Of a stretch of DNA of 64,000 nucleotides, positions 61,690 to 64,000 are shown one piece after another. The notes below the pieces were generated by a model. That model worked only from the letters and a program-made list of their open reading frames with translations, was not told the origin of the DNA and searched no databases. This DNA is from an uncultured Caldilineaceae bacterium (GTDB lineage Bacteria; Chloroflexota; Anaerolineae; Caldilineales; Caldilineaceae): assembly GCA_958295915.1 (NCBI GenBank), contig OY282381.1, forward strand, positions 3,680,722 through 3,744,721, in the 5' to 3' direction. Within the stretch, counting starts at the first letter, position 1; each line of letters opens with the position of its first letter. Position numbers and translations under genes: made by a program.

Positions 61690-62934
61690 ATGCTTTTCAA
61701 CAAATCGCGGGCAATCGACTACATGCGGCAGTACGAGTTGGATGTCCTGGTAGCGACGTCACCGCCTGATATCACCTATTTCTCGGATTACTTCTGCTGG
61801 CTCGATCCGATATTCAAAGAGTATATGATGGCGCCGGGCGCATCCAGCAACCTGATGCAAGCCTATGCGGTCTTTCCCCTCGAGGGTGAACCGGCGCTCG
61901 TTGTCAATCCACCGTTCGCAGTCAACGCGACCGACCTGTGGGTGCGCGACCTGCATATCTTCGGCAGCCCCGGCCTGGACGACTCGCTGTCCCATACCGA
62001 ACCGCCGCACGCGCTCCGGCGCTTCCATGACCTGCTGCACGCCCCCCAACGCAACGCCACCCCGACCGATGCGCTGCTGAGTATCCTGAATCAGCGCGGC
62101 CTGACCGACGCGCGCATCGGCTTGGCGATGGAAAACCTGCCGGCCGAAACAAACGATGCGATCGCGCGGGCGCTGCCCCGGGCCGCGCTCAAAAATTGCG
62201 CCAACCTCATCCGCCTGATTCGGATGGTCAAGAGCGCAGAAGAACTCCGCCGCTTAACCCGTTCGGCCGAGATCAACGAACAGGTTGCCATGGAATGCCT
62301 CGCCCTGGCCCAGCCAGGCCGGCCGCTCTCCGACCTGATCCGACACTATCGGGCGCGGACCGGCGAATTGGGCGCAGATTTCGATCATTTTGCCTTTGGT
62401 GTGCGCGGCCTGGGCATGGCTACCGAACCGAACTACCGACTGGCGGATGATGACGTGCTCTACGTGGACTTTGGCTGTATCTATCAGCGCTATTTCTCCG
62501 ACAGTGGTACAACATTGGCGATGCAGGAACCGTCACCGACCCTGCGCGCGCGCCATACAGCGCTGCGCGCCTGCATGGCGGCGGGTGTGCAGGCGCTCCG
62601 CCCCGGCGCAAAAGCCTCGGCCGTACAGACCGCCATGTGGCAAACGCTGAACGACCACGGCATCACAGCCTCTTTTCCACACGGCCATGGTCTGGGCCTG
62701 GAAGTCCGCGACTACCCGATTCTTGTCGCAGACAACGGGCTGCGCATCAGCGACGATTGTGTGGATACGCCCTCGGACCTGCCCCTGGAGGCCGACATGG
62801 TTCTCAACCTTGAAGCCGCAATTTTTATGCCCGGCGCCGGCTCGCTGCACATCGAGCGATCCTTTGTGGTGACGCCAGACGGAAACCGGCCGCTTGTGCC
62901 ACAAGATCGAAGCCAGCCAGTGCAACCCCAGTGA
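61690..62934 (+). CDS. M24 family metallopeptidase (Xaa-Pro aminopeptidase-like)
   Basis: 414 aa. The N-terminal creatinase domain (MLFNKSRAIDYMRQYELDVL, ITYFSDYFCW) is followed by a complete set of metal ligands: DVLYVDFGCIYQRYFSDSGT (two Asp, about residues 262 and 272), FPHGHGLGLEVRDYP (His), NLEAAIF and SLHIERSFVVT (Glu, Glu). These predict a di-metal Xaa-Pro peptidase or creatinase-like amidinohydrolase. ATG 61690 has GAGGGACAAA upstream. It differs from the product of 58014-59420, which lacks several of these ligands. End of the operon. Confidence 0.92.
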   Translation: MLFNKSRAIDYMRQYELDVLVATSPPDITYFSDYFCWLDPIFKEYMMAPGASSNLMQAYAVFPLEGEPALVVNPPFAVNATDLWVRDLHIFGSPGLDDSLSHTEPPHALRRFHDLLHAPQRNATPTDALLSILNQRGLTDARIGLAMENLPAETNDAIARALPRAALKNCANLIRLIRMVKSAEELRRLTRSAEINEQVAMECLALAQPGRPLSDLIRHYRARTGELGADFDHFAFGVRGLGMATEPNYRLADDDVLYVDFGCIYQRYFSDSGTTLAMQEPSPTLRARHTALRACMAAGVQALRPGAKASAVQTAMWQTLNDHGITASFPHGHGLGLEVRDYPILVADNGLRISDDCVDTPSDLPLEADMVLNLEAAIFMPGAGSLHIERSFVVTPDGNRPLVPQDRSQPVQPQ

Positions 62935-62972
62935 ACAGTGATAAATGGAGAGAAGTTCGTCTTTCTAGCCTG

Positions 62973-62988
62973 GGAACGCAGGCGTTCC
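62973..62988. terminator. Short palindrome after the operon end
   Basis: GGAACGC-AG-GCGTTCC, followed by a pyrimidine-rich run (CTCTTCCTTCTTT) in the plus direction. It may be a weak terminator for the operon ending at 62934, or part of a dispersed GGAACGCAGGCGT-type element (cf. 28100-28112). Confidence 0.35.
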
Positions 62989-63001
62989 GTCTCTTCCTTC
63001 T

Positions 63002-63030
63002 TTGACATCGTCATAGAAATCGAGTATCGT
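63002..63030 (+). promoter_or_regulatory. Predicted sigma70 promoter for the right-edge permease gene
   Basis: TTGACA (63002-63007), 17-bp spacer, TATCGT (63025-63030), giving a ~125-nt leader to GTG 63161. The rest of the 62935-63160 gap shows no gene. Confidence 0.45.
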
Positions 63031-63160
63031 TTGTAAGCATGACCAGGAACGCAGCCCCCTCCCAGTCCCATTTGAGCGTAGACACCTTACCGTTATCGCC
63101 CTTCTGGACTCTTTTTCCAAATAGCAACAGAACCTAGCCACTGGTGTGAGGAATTGACAC

Positions 63161-64000
63161 GTGGATCTGTTGGGCCTGACGCTGCGACGCAATCTGAGCA
63201 AGTGGCAGCCCATGTCCTTTGTCATGATCGGATTGGTGATCGCGATTGCCCTGATCGCCACGGTTCCACTCTTTGCCAATGCCGCATTAGACAGATTTCT
63301 GCGTAACGAACTGCTCGCGCCAAACACTGATCTGCCCCTGTCCAGCCTGCTTCTGGCGCATCGCGTGCCCTTCTCGACCCCGACCTCGCTCGAACAATAC
63401 CAACGCGCAGACAGCTTTATGCGTCAGAGCGCCGCCTCGCTGATGGGCCTGCCGCTCATACGGATGACACAGTACGGCGCTACCCGTGTAACCAAGATCG
63501 TGGCCGCGCAGGATAAAGACCTGCCCGGAGATCTGCGCCCATACCAATCAGCTGGGCTGGCCTTTCTGACCGGCTTGGAAGACCATGTGGAAATCGTGCT
63601 GGGCGCAGGTCTCATGACCGATCGGGAGCGCCGCAATGGAGACCCCGCGTCTGTCTCCAACACACCCATTGAGGTGCTGGTCAGTGAACGCTTCTATTAT
63701 GACCATGATATCCAGGTTGGCGACCGCTTCCTCTTCGGCCTGGATGATCCCCAGATCGTCGCTCCAGTCGAAGTGGTGGTCAAGGGTGTGTGGCGTCCAG
63801 CCGACGCGGACCGCGGCTTTTGGTTTGAGGAGCCGGACGCTTTCGCCTTCTACTTTATCGTCCCCAAGCCAGCCTTCCTGACACAGGTCGCGCCCATCCT
63901 GGCCGACCAGGTCCGGATGTACGCCTGGTATCTGCTCTTCGACGCCGAACAGATCAAAATCGACAAAGTGACGCGTATACTCGAGGCCATCACGCGCATT
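63161..64000 (+). CDS. Large membrane protein, FtsX/MacB-type ABC permease-like, N-terminal part (runs off window)
   Basis: The plus frame is open from GTG 63161 to the edge (280 codons). It starts MDLLGLTLRRNLSKWQPMSF with one membrane segment (FVMIGLVIAIALIATVPLFA, about residues 19-38), then a large extracytoplasmic domain with no further membrane segment (e.g. IEVLVSERFYYDHDIQVGDR then FLFGLDDPQIV). A single segment followed by a big domain containing VSERxxxxxxIxVGDxF is the layout of MacB/FtsX-type permeases of efflux or lipoprotein-release systems. GAGG lies 10 bases upstream. It has its own predicted promoter and is separate from the preceding operon. The C-terminal part and any partner ATPase are outside the window. 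Confidence 0.8.
   Translation, partial: MDLLGLTLRRNLSKWQPMSFVMIGLVIAIALIATVPLFANAALDRFLRNELLAPNTDLPLSSLLLAHRVPFSTPTSLEQYQRADSFMRQSAASLMGLPLIRMTQYGATRVTKIVAAQDKDLPGDLRPYQSAGLAFLTGLEDHVEIVLGAGLMTDRERRNGDPASVSNTPIEVLVSERFYYDHDIQVGDRFLFGLDDPQIVAPVEVVVKGVWRPADADRGFWFEEPDAFAFYFIVPKPAFLTQVAPILADQVRMYAWYLLFDAEQIKIDKVTRILEAITRI

Noticed and set aside
1-64000. tRNA, rRNA, integrase or transposase genes
   Set aside because: None recognised; the intergenic gaps read through contain repeats, promoters and fragments only.

Overview
The window reads as a fragment of a moderately GC-rich bacterial chromosome, most probably a Chloroflexota member (Caldilineales/Anaerolineae-like). This is inferred from gene style: Tat-type lipoprotein binding proteins with RR(D/Q)FL signals, many ABC importer cassettes, sialidase-like proteins, Uma2 and DUF1156 proteins, phytanoyl-CoA dioxygenases, and many short interspersed intergenic repeats. 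No rRNA or marker gene is present to prove it, and I saw no tRNA gene.

Layout. 1-22238 is a minus-strand catabolic/uptake block. From its upstream end it holds two BNR sialidase-like proteins, a peptide-type importer (binding protein, two permeases), an unrecognised TIM-barrel-like protein, a third sialidase-like protein, an LplABC-type sugar importer, a uronate-dehydrogenase-like SDR, two tandem beta-propeller paralogues, and a second peptide-type importer whose ATPase gene runs off the left edge. A divergent promoter region (22403-22503) separates it from a plus-strand sugar importer plus dioxygenase (22876-27074). A hicAB toxin-antitoxin locus with a frameshifted toxin follows (27402-28022). 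A near-consensus promoter at 28167-28195 then precedes a plus-strand sugar-acid type catabolic operon (28302-33929): two sugar isomerase/epimerase-like proteins, an SDR, two 2-hydroxyacid dehydrogenases and an HpcH/HpaI aldolase. 34031-44880 is a mosaic: two amidohydrolases, another sugar importer, a DUF262/DUF1524 protein, Uma2 and sugar-isomerase genes, several gene fragments and direct repeats. 45044-52967 is a defence-like cluster: an AAA ATPase, a PIN-like protein and two very similar DUF1156 DNA methylases whose central parts differ. 53187-62934 is a plus-strand importer plus M20 and two M24-type proteins, a DegT aminotransferase and an SDR, probably an uptake/catabolic unit for an amino-sugar or peptide-like compound. 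A permease-like gene runs off the right edge.

How it works together. Six importers feed modular sets of isomerases, dehydrogenases, hydrolases and aldolases. Apart from one truncated peptide-type ATPase there is no transporter ATPase and no recognisable transcription factor gene, so shared ATPases and distant regulators are implied.

The most unusual signals are (i) the AAA-PIN-DUF1156-DUF1156 cluster with a mosaic paralogue pair, (ii) short interspersed repeats found both between genes and in frame inside genes (two DUF1156 genes and the 13940-15721 gene), (iii) a seven-copy palindromic repeat array at 6343-6609, and (iv) a frameshifted hicA under a perfect palindrome that overlaps its predicted -10 box. 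Product calls rest on reading motifs by eye, without database searches.
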